This document shows, in pieces, positions 63,931-64,000 of a stretch of 64,000 nt of DNA (position 1 is its first letter; each line of letters begins with the position of its first letter). Both the position numbers and the translations under genes were made by a program. Location: assembly GCF_028462125.1 (NCBI RefSeq), contig NZ_CP115468.1, positions 1,416,112 through 1,480,111 of the forward strand. Reading direction: 5' to 3'. The DNA is from Leptospira sp. GIMC2001 (GTDB lineage Bacteria; Spirochaetota; Leptospiria; Leptospirales; Leptospiraceae). A model generated the notes under the pieces. That model saw nothing but the letters and a program-made list of their open reading frames with translations. It had not been told where the DNA came from and did no database searches.

Positions 63931-64000
63931 ATGGAAATGAATAATGATCGTCAAAATCTAGATGAAATGGCAATGTACCATTCTTTTACAATACTCTTAG
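63931..64000 (+). CDS. Partial gene at window end
   Basis: An open frame beginning MEMNNDRQNLDEMAMYHSFT runs off the window (ATG 63931 or 63937). It lies 13 bp after the previous gene and is probably the next gene of the operon. Confidence 0.4.
   Translation, partial: MEMNNDRQNLDEMAMYHSFTILL

Noticed and set aside
1..64000. CRISPR arrays, tRNA or rRNA genes
   Set aside because: No regularly spaced direct repeats and no recognisable tRNA or rRNA segments were seen.

Overview
The window is AT-rich DNA from an accessory replicon or genomic island, most likely of a Leptospira-like spirochaete. That assignment is an inference from low GC, spirochaete-like protein flavour and plasmid-type replication/partition genes; no rRNA, tRNA or housekeeping gene fixes the host. 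A ParA/DUF3102 partition pair and two copies of a Rep-like helix-turn-helix gene point to a plasmid or plasmid-derived island. Almost everything else is defence-like, regulatory, decayed or unknown.

Layout. 0-7.4 kb is a graveyard: a membrane protein, a possible toxin-fragment/membrane pair, a 294-bp IS30-type remnant with perfect 19-bp inverted ends, a stop-riddled pseudogene, a three-gene unit of unknown role, a truncated S41 protease whose catalytic Lys is replaced, and Rep-like copy 1 behind three hairpins. 7.5-28.3 kb is an island holding a RHH/PIN toxin-antitoxin pair, nuclease-like genes, a HAD nucleotidase, a WYL regulator, DUF2779, a 908-aa unknown, SF0329, a SLOG protein, two UDG-like proteins, a double-AAA ATPase and a MoxR/VWA-metalloprotease pair. 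Four divergent intergenic regions in it carry the same palindrome, TTCGGAA-N7-TTCCGAA, at a fixed distance from -10 boxes on both sides, so up to eight transcription units look like one regulon. 28.3-32.0 kb has Rep-like copy 2, the partition genes and two nuclease-like genes.

32.5-41.4 kb carries a PcfJ-like protein, a TPR/HExxH protein, a DUF2075 nuclease-helicase, a protein with a HEPN-like RxxxxH motif and a frameshifted zinc-ribbon endonuclease. 41.5-51.2 kb is a GC-richer type III restriction-modification-like operon (Res, Mod, TIGR04255, two small proteins, RelE-UvrD fusion); its Mod gene has an AT-rich replaced recognition domain. Next come a frameshifted nuclease-like gene, a prokaryotic viperin (53.2-54.1 kb) and an EVE-like/RecD-like helicase-nuclease pair (54.9-58.9 kb).

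59.2-64.0 kb differs in content: a PH-like membrane protein, an ECF-type sigma factor with a probable anti-sigma partner, a PPP-type phosphatase, and a tightly overlapped operon whose first three products look like miniature FliM, FliN and FliG (flagellar C-ring) proteins, followed by an unknown and a gene cut by the window end. With the palindrome-controlled island, this mini C-ring operon is the best candidate for an undescribed system.
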